From Mucilaginibacter sp. L3T2-6 (GTDB lineage: Bacteria > Bacteroidota > Bacteroidia > Sphingobacteriales > Sphingobacteriaceae), in contig NZ_JAUMKC010000002.1 in assembly GCF_030519355.1 (NCBI RefSeq), forward strand, positions 1 through 64,000: a DNA stretch of 64,000 nt, in the 5' to 3' direction. The notes below the pieces were generated by a model. It was given only the letters and a program-made list of their open reading frames with translations. It had not been told where the DNA came from and did not search any database. Positions 1 to 9,338 of the stretch are shown here, piece by piece. A program made the translations under genes and the position numbers. The number at the start of each line of letters is the position of its first letter. Position 1 is the first letter of the stretch.

Positions 1-65
1 ACAGTTACAACAACAATAATTATATTTTTGAATTAATAAGTCTATAAAACACCAGTCCTAATTAA

Positions 66-479
66 GGGAGGGTTACAGATTACGATGAGCTGACGGAGGT
101 TTGGGAAGCATCAGTTAGGGCCACGCATCATTTTGTAACCGAAGAAGATATTTTATATTTCAGAACGCTGGTCAGTAGTTATTTTGATGCTGTAGACCTT
201 TATCTCATAAGGGACGGTGATAAAATAACAGGCTTTTTAGGTGTTGCCGATTACGAGGTGCAGATGCTGTTCCTACATCCCGGTTTCCGCGGTAAGGGGC
301 TGGGTAAATTGCTGATGCAGTATGCCATAGCAGAGCATCAGGTAAAAAAGGTTGAAGTAAACGAACAAAACCACCAGGCTTTAGGCTTTTACCAGCACCT
401 TGGATTTAAGGTTGTGGCAAGGCGCGATACCGATTACAGCGGTAGACCGTATCCGATCCTGACGATGGTGCTTGATTAA
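66..479 (+). CDS. GNAT family N-acetyltransferase, no visible start codon
   Basis: The readable frame encodes a GNAT acetyltransferase of the small YjaB-like type, which moves an acetyl group from acetyl-CoA to an amine. The acetyl-CoA loop is visible as HPGFRGKGLGKLL, followed by the typical NEQNHQALGFYQHLGF strand and helix. Family-like sequence is already present upstream (WEASVRATHHFVTEEDI), so the GTG at 258 cannot be the natural start. Reading back in frame, a TAA lies at 63-65 just where a few N-terminal residues would be expected, and no ATG, GTG or TTG lies between it and the conserved part. The gene is either broken by a point change or small indel at its 5' end, or starts at a non-standard codon. 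The family call is firm; the functional state is uncertain. Confidence 0.7.
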   Translation, partial: GRVTDYDELTEVWEASVRATHHFVTEEDILYFRTLVSSYFDAVDLYLIRDGDKITGFLGVADYEVQMLFLHPGFRGKGLGKLLMQYAIAEHQVKKVEVNEQNHQALGFYQHLGFKVVARRDTDYSGRPYPILTMVLD

Positions 480-500
480 CCCGGCCGCTGATTGCAATTA

Positions 501-533
501 AAAAGGCCCGTGAAATAAACCACGGACCTTTAA
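501..533. terminator. Hairpin terminator between convergent genes
   Basis: An A-rich run leads into AAAGGCCCGTG, an 8-base loop, and CACGGACCTTT. This is an 11-bp stem with one mismatch and A/T flanks on both sides. It lies between the 3' ends of the acetyltransferase gene and the convergent beta-helix gene, so it could end transcription from both directions. Confidence 0.7.
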
Positions 534-557
534 GGCGTTGTTTAAATAGTGAAAATT

Positions 558-1637
558 TTATTTCTTAAATAAACCTGCTTTCAGGTTCTGGCCAAAAGAA
601 CCTTCTTTCAGCTGCAGGTAATTCCTCTTTGCCTGGTTCTTTTCAATCTCAATTTTACCGTTTACCTGAATGTTGTCTGTTCTCAGGAAACTGTTACCAG
701 CCGGGCCGTTAATGCCGCCCGTATCGCTGCCATATTCAGTTAAATTGGTATTGCCCGTAAATATGCAGTCGTGGGCCGAATAATGATGCCGGCTTTTGTC
801 GCTTATCCAGGCTGTGTGGCTATCGGCTATTATATTGTGATGGAATTCAAAATCGTCAGCTGTATTCCCCGTTGTCCAAACACCGCTGTAATTGCCGTTA
901 TATACCAGGCAATAACGCATTGCATTACGATAGCTGGTTCCGCCCTCTGCATCCCAAAACACAACTGAGTTTTGACAATTAAAGAAAACGCAATGATCTA
1001 CTACCAAACCATGACCATTCGCTATCACGGCAACACGTATAGCTGATATATCGGCATTCCCGGAAAACAAACATTGCGTTACCACCAGGTCATCCAGGGT
1101 TTTACCGTCGCGCCATATGGGATAATATCGGCGGTTATGTTTGCCGTCTATATAATAATAGGCAGGGCTTCCGATAAATCTCAGACCCTCAATGGTGACA
1201 TGGCTGGTTTCTATTTGCAGCCCTTTTGATTCGTCGCCGTCTTTGGGCGTTTTTATTCCCTGGATAACCGACGCTATAATCGGCATATCTTGCGGGCTCC
1301 AATCCGGATCATCCGGCATTATCTCTGCTTTAATAACCAGGCGGCTCTCCAAGCTATATTTGTTATTGGTAAAGAGCACGGTCTCTGTCAGCGGATATAC
1401 GCCACCTGCGAGTATTACGGTATCCGCACCTTTCGTATAGCTTGAATTTACACGCCTGCCTGCTTCTGCAATTGTTTTTAAAGGCTGTGCCTGCGTACCG
1501 GGGTTCGCATCATTACCGGCTTGTGCGTTGATATGAAATTGCCCGGCTAACGATATCAAAGGAGATACTGCTGCAAGCAGGAAAAGAATTGTTTTTTTCA
1601 CGGCTAAATTTTTCAGCGAAATTAATTGCGGGTTCAC
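558..1637 (-). CDS. Secreted right-handed parallel beta-helix protein
   Basis: The product (359 residues from the GTG at 1637) has a hydrophobic signal segment (KKTILFLLAAVSPLISLAG) and then the opening typical of pectate-lyase-like beta-helix proteins (AGNDANPGTQAQPLKTIAEA), followed by coils with regularly placed Asn, Gly and His. Members of this fold bind or cleave polysaccharides, but I see no diagnostic catalytic set, so no substrate is assigned. Both candidate starts are GTG. The one at 1601 places the Lys-Lys immediately before the hydrophobic core and gives a more normal signal peptide; the one at 1637 adds 12 residues. The gene stands alone, with an AraC regulator just upstream on the same strand. 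Confidence 0.75.
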   Translation of the reverse strand: MNPQLISLKNLAVKKTILFLLAAVSPLISLAGQFHINAQAGNDANPGTQAQPLKTIAEAGRRVNSSYTKGADTVILAGGVYPLTETVLFTNNKYSLESRLVIKAEIMPDDPDWSPQDMPIIASVIQGIKTPKDGDESKGLQIETSHVTIEGLRFIGSPAYYYIDGKHNRRYYPIWRDGKTLDDLVVTQCLFSGNADISAIRVAVIANGHGLVVDHCVFFNCQNSVVFWDAEGGTSYRNAMRYCLVYNGNYSGVWTTGNTADDFEFHHNIIADSHTAWISDKSRHHYSAHDCIFTGNTNLTEYGSDTGGINGPAGNSFLRTDNIQVNGKIEIEKNQAKRNYLQLKEGSFGQNLKAGLFKK

Positions 1638-1672
1638 ACAAGAAATGGTCGTTTTAAAAACAAAGCGGTCGT

Positions 1673-2575
1673 TTACAGGCTATCACGGTATTGTTGTGCC
1701 GTTGAACCGGTAAGCTTTTTAAAAAAACGGTTGAAATTGGATGGGTCTGAAAAATTAAACTCGTAAGCTATCTCTTTTACCGACCTGTCGGCCCGGAGCT
1801 GTTTCTTTATTTCGGAGACCAGCTTGTTGTGTATCATTTGCTGGCAGGTTAGCCCGCTATATTGCCGGCAAATTTTATTGAGTTGAACTGGGCTGATCTT
1901 TAGCTTTTGGGTGTAATCCGTTATGCGGTGGTGACTCATAAATTCGTTCTCGACAAGTGACCGGAACCTAAAGAACACCGGGTGTATATATGTATCGCTT
2001 TGTAAATGGTGGCAGTGTGTATAATAACGGTTAAGCACTACAAGTAACTGGTATAAAATAGCCCTTACCATGTGCCCGCTGTCGTTTTGTAAATGACGGA
2101 ACTCTTTTTCAACGCCTTGTACAAGTTTCAGAACTTCAGTAAAAGCCGGCGCATCCATTTTTATACCGGTTGGCCGCGTATACTGGTGAAAGTACTGGAA
2201 ACGATAGAGCAATAATTCGTCTTTAAAAAAAAGATTAAGGAAGTCCTTTTCAAAAAACAATACGTACCCCTCAACAGGCCCGGTTGCATTCCACCGCCTA
2301 ACCTGTCCCGGTGAAGTAAATATAACCGTTCCGGGTTCAATGGTTATCGCAGTTTCGTCGAGATAAAAAAAGCCTTTGCCCTGCTCAATAAAAGCGATGT
2401 CGTAAAAACTTAATTGATGAGGGGTGTCGTCTCTTATAAAATTCGGCAACGATTCGATGCGGCCAATATCCAGCAGCAGTTCCATGCCATATTTACGAGA
2501 GAGAAAATGGTAGTTTTGAGTCTCCTGCTCAGTCGCCTCTTTTAAAGGATTTTTTTTGGAACGGCTGGATGGCAT
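1673..2575 (-). CDS. AraC family transcriptional regulator
   Basis: A 300-residue regulator with an N-terminal cupin-like sensing region (about residues 40-120, with hydrophobic strands and a GTVIFTSPGQVRRW segment) and a C-terminal double helix-turn-helix. The second HTH carries the AraC signature (VKEIAYEFNFSDPSNFNRFF, then KLTGSTAQQYRDS). Proteins of this layout usually bind a small ligand and activate nearby genes. It follows the nitrilase/M24/decarboxylase genes on the same strand, after a 62-base gap, and may control either them or the beta-helix gene downstream. The ATG start at 2575 is the only good one. Confidence 0.85.
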   Translation of the reverse strand: MPSSRSKKNPLKEATEQETQNYHFLSRKYGMELLLDIGRIESLPNFIRDDTPHQLSFYDIAFIEQGKGFFYLDETAITIEPGTVIFTSPGQVRRWNATGPVEGYVLFFEKDFLNLFFKDELLLYRFQYFHQYTRPTGIKMDAPAFTEVLKLVQGVEKEFRHLQNDSGHMVRAILYQLLVVLNRYYTHCHHLQSDTYIHPVFFRFRSLVENEFMSHHRITDYTQKLKISPVQLNKICRQYSGLTCQQMIHNKLVSEIKKQLRADRSVKEIAYEFNFSDPSNFNRFFKKLTGSTAQQYRDSL

Positions 2576-2637
2576 ATATATCGGCTTAAATGGAGAATAA
2601 AATTACAAATTTCATATGCGGGAACCGGCAGCCATTC

Positions 2638-3414
2638 TTACTCTTTTACATACAATGGATAATCTAATTTCGCTTCCCTGCTTTTTCCTAAGTCTATCTC
2701 TGTTGTAAAAAACTTCCGGCCGGCATTAGTATTACCTGAAAGCGCTCCATCCATCGGCTGCGCGATAAAGCCATTGCCGCCCCATTGAAAGTTATTGGCG
2801 CCGATACCGGATTTATTTGAGCTGAGACAATAAGCGCCGGAAATAACGGCCAGCGTTTGCCCGCACCGCACCCACTGTGAAACTGAACCTGCGCCGGTCG
2901 CCCGCGGACAGACAAGAAGATCAACCCCCTGCTTGCCGTATTGCCGGGCGTATTGGGTAAACCACATCTCGGTACAAAGCAGTGCGCCAATTTTAAAACC
3001 GTCCAGCTGTAAGGGTTCAAACGGCTTGTCTTCTTCGGCATCATACCAGGTTGCTTCCCAAAAGTGCGGCTCTTCGGGGAAATAGCATTTGGTGTGCAAT
3101 TTGGTATGTCCAACGCCTTTTTGATAAACAAATGCCGTATTGTAGCACTTGGCGCTCGCAACAACCGGCCGGGTATAAACAATATATCTGGCGCTTAGCT
3201 CATTCAGCCGGCCGATCCATTGTTCGTGCTTCTTTACGCTTCGGATTTTTGCAGCATCGTTAACCGCTTTTTCCGACGCGATCCATTGACAAAACGGAAG
3301 TTCGGGCAGCAAAAGCAAATCGGGTTGATGGGTATTCAGGTGGGTTTTCAAATCCGCCCAGTCGCCTGTAAAATCCTGCTCGTTATCGCTGAGCTCGCAC
3401 ACGGTTAGTTTCAT
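2638..3414 (-). CDS. Carbon-nitrogen hydrolase (nitrilase superfamily)
   Basis: A 258-residue member of the nitrilase superfamily, enzymes that hydrolyse carboxamides or carbamoyl groups with a Glu-Lys-Cys triad. Candidate triad residues are Glu38 (LLLLPELPF), Lys109 (LHTKCYFPEE) and Cys147 (GALLCTEMWF). Length fits a single-domain cytosolic amidase and no signal peptide is present. It lies downstream of a PLP decarboxylase and an M24 peptidase on the same strand, so a role in degrading or modifying an amine, amide or small peptide is plausible. The substrate cannot be read from the sequence. Confidence 0.85.
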   Translation of the reverse strand: MKLTVCELSDNEQDFTGDWADLKTHLNTHQPDLLLLPELPFCQWIASEKAVNDAAKIRSVKKHEQWIGRLNELSARYIVYTRPVVASAKCYNTAFVYQKGVGHTKLHTKCYFPEEPHFWEATWYDAEEDKPFEPLQLDGFKIGALLCTEMWFTQYARQYGKQGVDLLVCPRATGAGSVSQWVRCGQTLAVISGAYCLSSNKSGIGANNFQWGGNGFIAQPMDGALSGNTNAGRKFFTTEIDLGKSREAKLDYPLYVKE

Positions 3415-3525
3415 GTTGTTGTGTTTATTGAATCAGAAATACGAGTCAAGAACCAGCATAAGGGGAATATCAGCAATTTGTAAGATCGGTACAACCACAA
3501 GTACATCTGCTTCATTCCCGACCCT

Positions 3526-4203
3526 CTATCGAATTATTAGCTGCTCCATATAACCGCCGATCTGGTTTCGTCGGTCTACCAAAAGCATTTCAAGTATCCA
3601 ATGGCGGTCATTGCCCTGCGGGTCTTTCAGGAACATTTCCTGGTGATTATCGGGGTGGATATCCAATCCCAGGTTCCCCGGCCCCAATTGCTCGTGAGGG
3701 TAGGGGCCTACAATATGCCCGCCTATTTCTCCGCCATACTCATAGCCATATTGCCGGGCCAGGTTACACAGGTAGCTAAAAAACTGCGCCCCGGTAAGGC
3801 TGGTCTGTTGGTTATACCAGGCATTGGCTTCTTCCCACGCCGCTTCTGATGCAGCTTTTACTACATGTTTGTTAGGGTCATCGCCTATGATGTAGGTCCG
3901 GGCGTAGTCCGCTTCATATCCGTCGAATACAGGGCCGAAGTCTAAAATCACAATGTCGTCGTCTTTGATAATTACATCCGGTGGCTCGGCGCTGTACGGG
4001 CACATAGTGTTCACGCCTGCGCGAACAATTTTTTTGTGCCAGAAAGTTTGTATGCCAAACACGTCATGTGCTACCTTAACTACCTCATCATTCAGTTGCT
4101 TTTCTGTTTTGCCGGGGACAATGAGCCCGCCGTCATACACCGTATGGAACAGTTCTGCGGCCTTCTGCTCAGCCGCCAATAATTTTTGCCTGGTATCGTT
4201 CAT
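3526..4203 (-). CDS. M24 family metallopeptidase (Xaa-Pro peptidase-like)
   Basis: A 225-residue protein with the pita-bread fold of creatinase, methionine aminopeptidase and Xaa-Pro peptidases. It holds only the catalytic domain and lacks the N-terminal domain of PepP or PepQ. Likely metal ligands are the Asp in ILDFGPVFDG, the Asp in EADYARTY, the His in GGHIVGPYPHEQLG and a Glu near the C terminus (ILEMLLVDRR). It begins 23 bases after the PLP decarboxylase stop, so the two are probably co-transcribed. It may be a dipeptidase or a non-peptidase creatinase-type hydrolase; the sequence does not decide this. Confidence 0.8.
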   Translation of the reverse strand: MNDTRQKLLAAEQKAAELFHTVYDGGLIVPGKTEKQLNDEVVKVAHDVFGIQTFWHKKIVRAGVNTMCPYSAEPPDVIIKDDDIVILDFGPVFDGYEADYARTYIIGDDPNKHVVKAASEAAWEEANAWYNQQTSLTGAQFFSYLCNLARQYGYEYGGEIGGHIVGPYPHEQLGPGNLGLDIHPDNHQEMFLKDPQGNDRHWILEMLLVDRRNQIGGYMEQLIIR

Positions 4204-4226
4204 AAATTTAGGTTTTTAATATCGGT

Positions 4227-5672
4227 TTAATGTTGTAACTGCGGGTTTAAATGCAAACTGCAGGCGAGCTCTTTGATCTTATCTAACAGCAGTTGCAGGT
4301 TTTCAATTGTTGTGAACGGATTCATGATAGAAGTGCGAAGGTAAAACTGGCCTTTAACCGATGTACTTACAATATAAAATTTACCCTCTGCGATAAGCTG
4401 TTGTAAAACTTGCTTGTTTATTGCGGTGGTCAACTCTCCGCAGCGGTATCTAAAACAAACGATATTAGCCTGCGGTTCGCTGGCTAACTCGAAGCCGTCA
4501 CGGTTTTTGACCAGGGATGCAAATTCTCTGGCAAGGCCGAAAAGACAATCGATGTTTTGCCGGTACAACTCATCGCCGTAGTGCCGCATAATGGCGTAGG
4601 TATGCAAAATGGTGGCGGGTTTTGTACATTCAAACGTGTACTTGCCGCTGTTGAACCATTCGTATTCCTGCTCATCCTGGTACAGGTACAGCGCTTCCTG
4701 CGAGAAAGTGTGTGCTGAATGGCGTTGATGTTTAAACAATACGGCGGTGGATAGCGATGGAGCCATCATCATCTTATGAAAATCGAGAACGATTGAATCG
4801 GCATTATCTGCCCCGTTTAGCAGATGTTTGTGTTTATCCGAAAAGATGGCAGGCGCGCCATGTGCGCCGTCTATATGAAACCATATTTGGTGCTGTTGGG
4901 CAAAATCAGCAATAGCTTGCAGATCATCAAAAGCTCCGGTTGAGGTAGAGCAGGAGCAGCCAATTATGCAGAATATCTTTAACCCGGCAGCAACTGCATT
5001 TTGATAGCAGATTTCCAAAGCCTCTGTCCGCATCTGGAATTTTTCGTTAACAGGTACCTTAATGATACCGTTTTTGCCGAGCCCCATAATGCGGGCTGCG
5101 CGGTCGATAGAGAAATGGGCCTCTGCGGACACCATGATGGCTAACTTTTCGCTGTCGTTTGCGCCATCTTCCCACACGTTAGATACCGAGGCGCGGGCAG
5201 CAAGCAAGGCAGTAAGGTTACCCAATGTACCGCCGGATGTAACAATGCCTGAGGCATCATCGCCCAAACCAAATTTCGAGGTGAGGTGCGAGATAACAAT
5301 TTTTTCGATGGCATTACCGGCCATCCCCATCTCGTAAACTGCCATGCCGTTGTTCATATAGCTCATTACCGCCGCGGTTAACACAGTAAGCGGCAACGGA
5401 ACCGAAACCTGGTGCGCCAGATAGCCGGGATTATGCAGGTTAACCGAATTATTGATAACGTTTTTAAAAAGCGTGTCGGGCGATTCAATAAAGGGTTTAT
5501 TAAAATCGTCTTTCCAGTAGTCCAACTGGCGTTCGGGCGATTTATGGTTGATAGCATCACACCCTTCTATCTCGTGCGATTGACCCAACTGACCGGCTAA
5601 TAAATCAATTATCCTATGCCCGCTGTTGCGGAAATCGGTGGCATCGTAGGCCCTTTTTAACAAATCCTCCAT
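4227..5672 (-). CDS. PLP-dependent group II decarboxylase
   Basis: A 481-residue pyridoxal-phosphate decarboxylase of the glutamate / aromatic amino acid / diaminobutyrate family. Visible landmarks are the PLP-stacking His186 (VSAEAHFSIDRAAR), Asp268 (WFHIDGAHGAPA), which contacts the pyridine nitrogen, and the Schiff-base Lys300 (VLDFHKMMMAP). Full family length and a clean ATG. It is the first gene of a minus-strand group with an M24 peptidase and a nitrilase-like hydrolase, and it is divergent from a LysR regulator across a 92-base gap carrying an inverted repeat. This arrangement suggests LysR control. The amino acid substrate is not known. Confidence 0.85.
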   Translation of the reverse strand: MEDLLKRAYDATDFRNSGHRIIDLLAGQLGQSHEIEGCDAINHKSPERQLDYWKDDFNKPFIESPDTLFKNVINNSVNLHNPGYLAHQVSVPLPLTVLTAAVMSYMNNGMAVYEMGMAGNAIEKIVISHLTSKFGLGDDASGIVTSGGTLGNLTALLAARASVSNVWEDGANDSEKLAIMVSAEAHFSIDRAARIMGLGKNGIIKVPVNEKFQMRTEALEICYQNAVAAGLKIFCIIGCSCSTSTGAFDDLQAIADFAQQHQIWFHIDGAHGAPAIFSDKHKHLLNGADNADSIVLDFHKMMMAPSLSTAVLFKHQRHSAHTFSQEALYLYQDEQEYEWFNSGKYTFECTKPATILHTYAIMRHYGDELYRQNIDCLFGLAREFASLVKNRDGFELASEPQANIVCFRYRCGELTTAINKQVLQQLIAEGKFYIVSTSVKGQFYLRTSIMNPFTTIENLQLLLDKIKELACSLHLNPQLQH

Positions 5673-5738
5673 TTATGTTTATTGGTTTACCCGGCAAAGA
5701 AAACGCATATAACTAATAATAAAAAATACTTAATTTGC

Positions 5739-5762
5739 ATGTATTTATAACAAAATATACAT
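5739..5762. promoter_or_regulatory. Inverted repeat, candidate LysR-type operator
   Basis: ATGTAT and ATACAT are separated by 12 A/T-rich bases in the gap between the divergent decarboxylase and LysR genes, ending two bases before the LysR start codon. LysR regulators commonly bind interrupted dyads at such a place and repress their own gene while controlling the divergent one. This is an inference from position and symmetry only. Confidence 0.4.
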
Positions 5763-5764
5763 AA

Positions 5765-6646
5765 ATGGATATTCAAACGCTGAAAAACTTTATCAGGCTG
5801 GCCGATACGCTGCATTTTACAAGGGCCTCGGAGCAGGTATTTATGGCGCAGCCCGCATTGAGCAGGCAGATAAAGCAACTGGAGCAGTCCATAGGCGCGG
5901 AATTATTTAAAAGAAACAAACGCAATGTGTCGCTTACAAAAGCTGGTCTTTATTTTAAGCAGGCTGCCCAGCAAACCATCGAGCAGTTGAATTACGCCAT
6001 CAACCGCACTAAGCAAATACATAATGGCGAGGCCGGCGAGATAAAAATCGGCTATACGCACTCAGTGGTACAAACCATTTTGCCGGGCATAATAAAAGAA
6101 ATTCATACGCGGTTTCCAGCGGTGAAAACCATACTCCGTGAGATGAACAATACAGACCAATACAACGACCTGGCCGAACAAAAACTCGATATCGGCTTTG
6201 TTACCAACCCAATAGTGCCCGAAAACCTTAAAAGCAGTATTTTTTTTGAGGATGTTTTCGTAGTGGTGCTGCCTGAAAACCATTACCTGTTGCAACCCGG
6301 CGCATGGAACTTTGCGGCCCTGGCTAACGAGACATTTATCCTGCCCCACCATATCGACGGCAGCGATTATGTACATACGGTCGAGTCGATTTGCTTTGAT
6401 GCAGGTTTCCTGCCTAACGTGGTACATCATACTGCGTCGGTGAATTCCGCATTCAAATTGGTAGAGGCCGGTCTGGGCGTTACTATAGAACCTAAACGAT
6501 CCTTATCAGGCCAAAACCTGGCGATAAAATATGTGGAACTGGATAAGATACCTCAAAAAGCGCTGTCAGCCATTTTATGGAATGAGAATACGGAAATTGA
6601 GCTAAACCCTGTTTTACAACTGGTAAAAAAGGCGATCAATTTATAA
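5765..6646 (+). CDS. LysR family transcriptional regulator
   Basis: A 293-residue LysR regulator. The N-terminal winged helix-turn-helix is clear (MDIQTLKNFIRLADTLHFTR, then QVFMAQPALSRQIKQLE and LFKRNKRNVSLTKAG), followed by a linker helix and a substrate-binding domain from about residue 90 (GEIKIGYTHSVVQTILPGII). LysR proteins bind a small effector and usually control the divergently transcribed gene, here the PLP decarboxylase group at 5672-1673. The start at 5765 is fixed by the conserved HTH beginning only a few residues in. Confidence 0.9.
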   Translation: MDIQTLKNFIRLADTLHFTRASEQVFMAQPALSRQIKQLEQSIGAELFKRNKRNVSLTKAGLYFKQAAQQTIEQLNYAINRTKQIHNGEAGEIKIGYTHSVVQTILPGIIKEIHTRFPAVKTILREMNNTDQYNDLAEQKLDIGFVTNPIVPENLKSSIFFEDVFVVVLPENHYLLQPGAWNFAALANETFILPHHIDGSDYVHTVESICFDAGFLPNVVHHTASVNSAFKLVEAGLGVTIEPKRSLSGQNLAIKYVELDKIPQKALSAILWNENTEIELNPVLQLVKKAINL

Positions 6647-6785
6647 TATTTTATTTTCTGCGGAAGCCGTTGTAAAAACAGCCTTCATTTTATTTAAACC
6701 AGTCTTTTGTTGATAATTTCAATACACTTAGTGTTTATTTAACACGTGTAAAGTATCGTCAATAATTAAACATTTTCCGCTTTAT

Positions 6786-6818
6786 TTTGTCATTTAGCTA
6801 TTAATTAGGTTAAATTCG
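6786..6818 (+). promoter_or_regulatory. Candidate Bacteroidetes sigma-type promoter for fbp
   Basis: TTTG at 6786-6789 is followed after 21 bases by TAAATTCG at 6811-6818, one base away from the Bacteroidetes -7 consensus TAnnTTTG. It would give a leader of about 40 bases before the ATG at 6865. Confidence 0.4.
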
Positions 6819-6864
6819 CCGACCGATTATATCTAAAAATCTATGTATATTATACACTAAGCCT

Positions 6865-7908
6865 ATGGAGAATTTTATGACTTTGGGCCAGTTTATTATT
6901 GAAAAACAAGCTGATTTCCCCTACGCAAAAGGCGAACTGTCTCGCCTGCTGCGTGATATTGGCATAGCAGCCAAAATTGTTAACCGTGAAGTAAATAAGG
7001 CCGGACTGATGGATATTTTAGGCAATGCCGGTAACACCAACGTACAGGGCGAAAGCCAGCAAAAATTGGATGTGTATGCCAATGAGCAATTTATATCAGC
7101 CCTTAAAAGCGGTGGCGAATGCTGCATTGTTGCCTCTGAAGAAAATGAAGATATCATCCGCCTGGACACGGATGTTTCAAAAAATGCTAAATACATCGTG
7201 GCAATCGACCCGCTTGATGGTTCTTCCAATATCGATGTAAACGTTCCTGTAGGCACGATATTTTCAATTTACCGGCGGCGCTCTGTTGAGGGCCGGGCAA
7301 CATTGGATGATGTTTTGCAGAATGGCACCCAGCAGGTTGCAGCGGGTTATGTAATTTACGGGTCGTCAACCATGCTGGTTTACACTACAGGCAAAGGCGT
7401 AAACGGCTTTACACTCGATCCTTCGATAGGCGAATTCTGCCTGTCGCACCCACAGATGCAAATACCGCAGAGCGGGCTTATTTATTCAATAAACGAGGGC
7501 AATTATGTGCATTTTCCGCAAGGGGTGAAGCGTTACATTAAATATTGCCAGGTAGAGGACAAAGCAACAAACCGTCCGTATTCTTCGCGATACATAGGGT
7601 CTATGGTGGCAGATATACATCGTAATTTAATTAAAGGTGGTATATTTATTTATCCGGTAACAGCCTCGGCGCCTAATGGTAAGCTGCGGTTGGTGTATGA
7701 GTGTAACCCAATGGCCTTTTTGGTCGAGCAGGCGGGAGGGAGAGCTACCAACGGCGCTACCCGCATACTGGATATAGATGTGAAGGAACTCCACCAGCGA
7801 TCACCCATATTTATCGGGTCGGAGCAAATGGTGAGGCAAGCCGAAAGCTTTATGGCAGAAGAACTTGCTGCTGAGATTAAGGAGAAGGAAGCTGTAAATA
7901 CTTTTTAA
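6865..7908 (+). CDS. fbp: Class I fructose-1,6-bisphosphatase
   Basis: Converts fructose 1,6-bisphosphate to fructose 6-phosphate, the committed step of gluconeogenesis, in the cytosol. The 347-residue length is normal for class I. The metal-binding motif [15 protein letters not shown] and the upstream EENED acidic segment are present, as are the substrate-site segments [15 protein letters not shown] and [15 protein letters not shown]. The start at 6865 places the FMTLGQFI opening where other class I enzymes have it. A DUF1015 gene follows after 25 bases and is probably in the same transcript. The short C-terminal extension ([16 protein letters not shown]) is common in this phylum. Confidence 0.96.
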   Translation: MENFMTLGQFIIEKQADFPYAKGELSRLLRDIGIAAKIVNREVNKAGLMDILGNAGNTNVQGESQQKLDVYANEQFISALKSGGECCIVASEENEDIIRLDTDVSKNAKYIVAIDPLDGSSNIDVNVPVGTIFSIYRRRSVEGRATLDDVLQNGTQQVAAGYVIYGSSTMLVYTTGKGVNGFTLDPSIGEFCLSHPQMQIPQSGLIYSINEGNYVHFPQGVKRYIKYCQVEDKATNRPYSSRYIGSMVADIHRNLIKGGIFIYPVTASAPNGKLRLVYECNPMAFLVEQAGGRATNGATRILDIDVKELHQRSPIFIGSEQMVRQAESFMAEELAAEIKEKEAVNTF

Positions 7909-7933
7909 GAGATCAGTCCACTGCAATTAGTTT

Positions 7934-9166
7934 ATGGCAAGCATTCATCCATTTCGCGCAATAAGACCAAATTCCATTTACGCAGACCACCTGGTGTTTA
8001 CCACCATGCAGGCAGAGTCTGTAGCCGGCGACCTGAATAAAAGCGGGTCTTTGCCACCCCTGAAAACTTTGCTCGAGACAGCGGCGAGACAACGGCCGGA
8101 AACGCCGGAGTCGCAGGCCGAAGCTTTCGAAGAAATTAACCAGACACTGCAAAACCTGCTTGGTAAAAACAGGTTGTGGCAGGAGGAGAAGGCCGGTATT
8201 TATGTGTACGAGATCGCTTATAAAACTTACAGGCAAACCGGTATCTGGGCGATGACCGATTTGGCAGACTACACGAATGGTGATATTAAAACGCATGAGC
8301 TAACCTTTGATGACAATGTGCGCCGTCAAAAAAACTACCGGGAGCACGTAGGCCTGGAGGGTAATCCGGTTTTACTTACCTACGAGCCAAGTGTTGCCAT
8401 CAACCGGATCATCGCCGAATCGCGCGAAAAGTACAAGAAAGCCAGCCTGGGCAATCGCGAAGGTTTTCACAGGGTTTGGAAGATCGAGGACGGCCGGGTA
8501 ATACGGAAATTAGTTGATATATTTAAAAATATAGGTTCGGTGTATGTGGCTGACGGCCATCACCGTTTAAAATCTGCCGGCATACTGGCGGAAGAACAGC
8601 GTGCTGCCGGCCTGCCCGTCTATGATAAAATTTCAACACTTTATATGGCCAGCGACCAGTTGCGCATGGAAGAATATGACCGTGTTATTAAGCCTGAAGC
8701 AACAATCGATAAAGACTTCTTAATGGACACCGTGCTTGAGAATTTTTATGCCGACAGGATAAGGGGCAATAAACCGGTTGAGCCTATTGAACAGGGACAG
8801 ATCGGTATGTACGCTTTCGGGCGGTGGTTCAATCTAATACCGAGGGAGAAACCGCGGGGGACGCTTGCGGAGCGCCTCGATGTTTCTATCCTTCAAAAGC
8901 AAATATTGGCGCCTGTTTTTGGGATCACTAACCCGGGAACGGACGTGCGGTTAAAATGTATAGGCGGCAGCAAAGCTATCGAGGAAATACAAATAATGCT
9001 TGAATCCAATCCCGGATATTTTGCGTTTACGCTTTGCCCGATGACGGTTGAGCAATTGCTTGACGTTGCCGATGCCAGTGAGATACTGCCACCAAAATCA
9101 ACCTGGATAACGCCCAAGGTGCCTTATGGTATTTTGATGTATAACCACCGCTACCCCGTTATTTAA
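7934..9166 (+). CDS. DUF1015 family protein
   Basis: A 410-residue protein of the DUF1015 family, recognised by its opening (IHPFRAIRP) and by the segments YVADGHHRLKSA and HRVWKIEDG in the expected order. The biochemical activity of the family is not settled. In many bacteria it lies next to serine-biosynthesis genes, but here it follows fructose-1,6-bisphosphatase by 25 bases, suggesting a link to central carbon flow. No membrane segment or signal peptide is seen. The VYVADGHHR motif, with its two His, looks like an active or metal-binding site, though this is inference. Confidence 0.85.
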   Translation: MASIHPFRAIRPNSIYADHLVFTTMQAESVAGDLNKSGSLPPLKTLLETAARQRPETPESQAEAFEEINQTLQNLLGKNRLWQEEKAGIYVYEIAYKTYRQTGIWAMTDLADYTNGDIKTHELTFDDNVRRQKNYREHVGLEGNPVLLTYEPSVAINRIIAESREKYKKASLGNREGFHRVWKIEDGRVIRKLVDIFKNIGSVYVADGHHRLKSAGILAEEQRAAGLPVYDKISTLYMASDQLRMEEYDRVIKPEATIDKDFLMDTVLENFYADRIRGNKPVEPIEQGQIGMYAFGRWFNLIPREKPRGTLAERLDVSILQKQILAPVFGITNPGTDVRLKCIGGSKAIEEIQIMLESNPGYFAFTLCPMTVEQLLDVADASEILPPKSTWITPKVPYGILMYNHRYPVI

Positions 9167-9338
9167 CCCGGTGTGCACCCCGTCTTTTTCTTGCCTTGAA
9201 ACCGTTATTTAACCCGTTGAAATAAAAAATATTTCCCGTAAGTTTAACCAATTTTAATTTGATACGTTAAACGAAATAAAATCCACATTATCGGTAATAT
9301 TTTTACCGCATATTAATTGTTAACTAAACCTTATTGTC

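Noticed and set aside
258-479. Acetyltransferase starting at the GTG at 258
   Set aside because: Conserved family sequence extends about 60 codons upstream in the same frame, so this cannot be the natural start.
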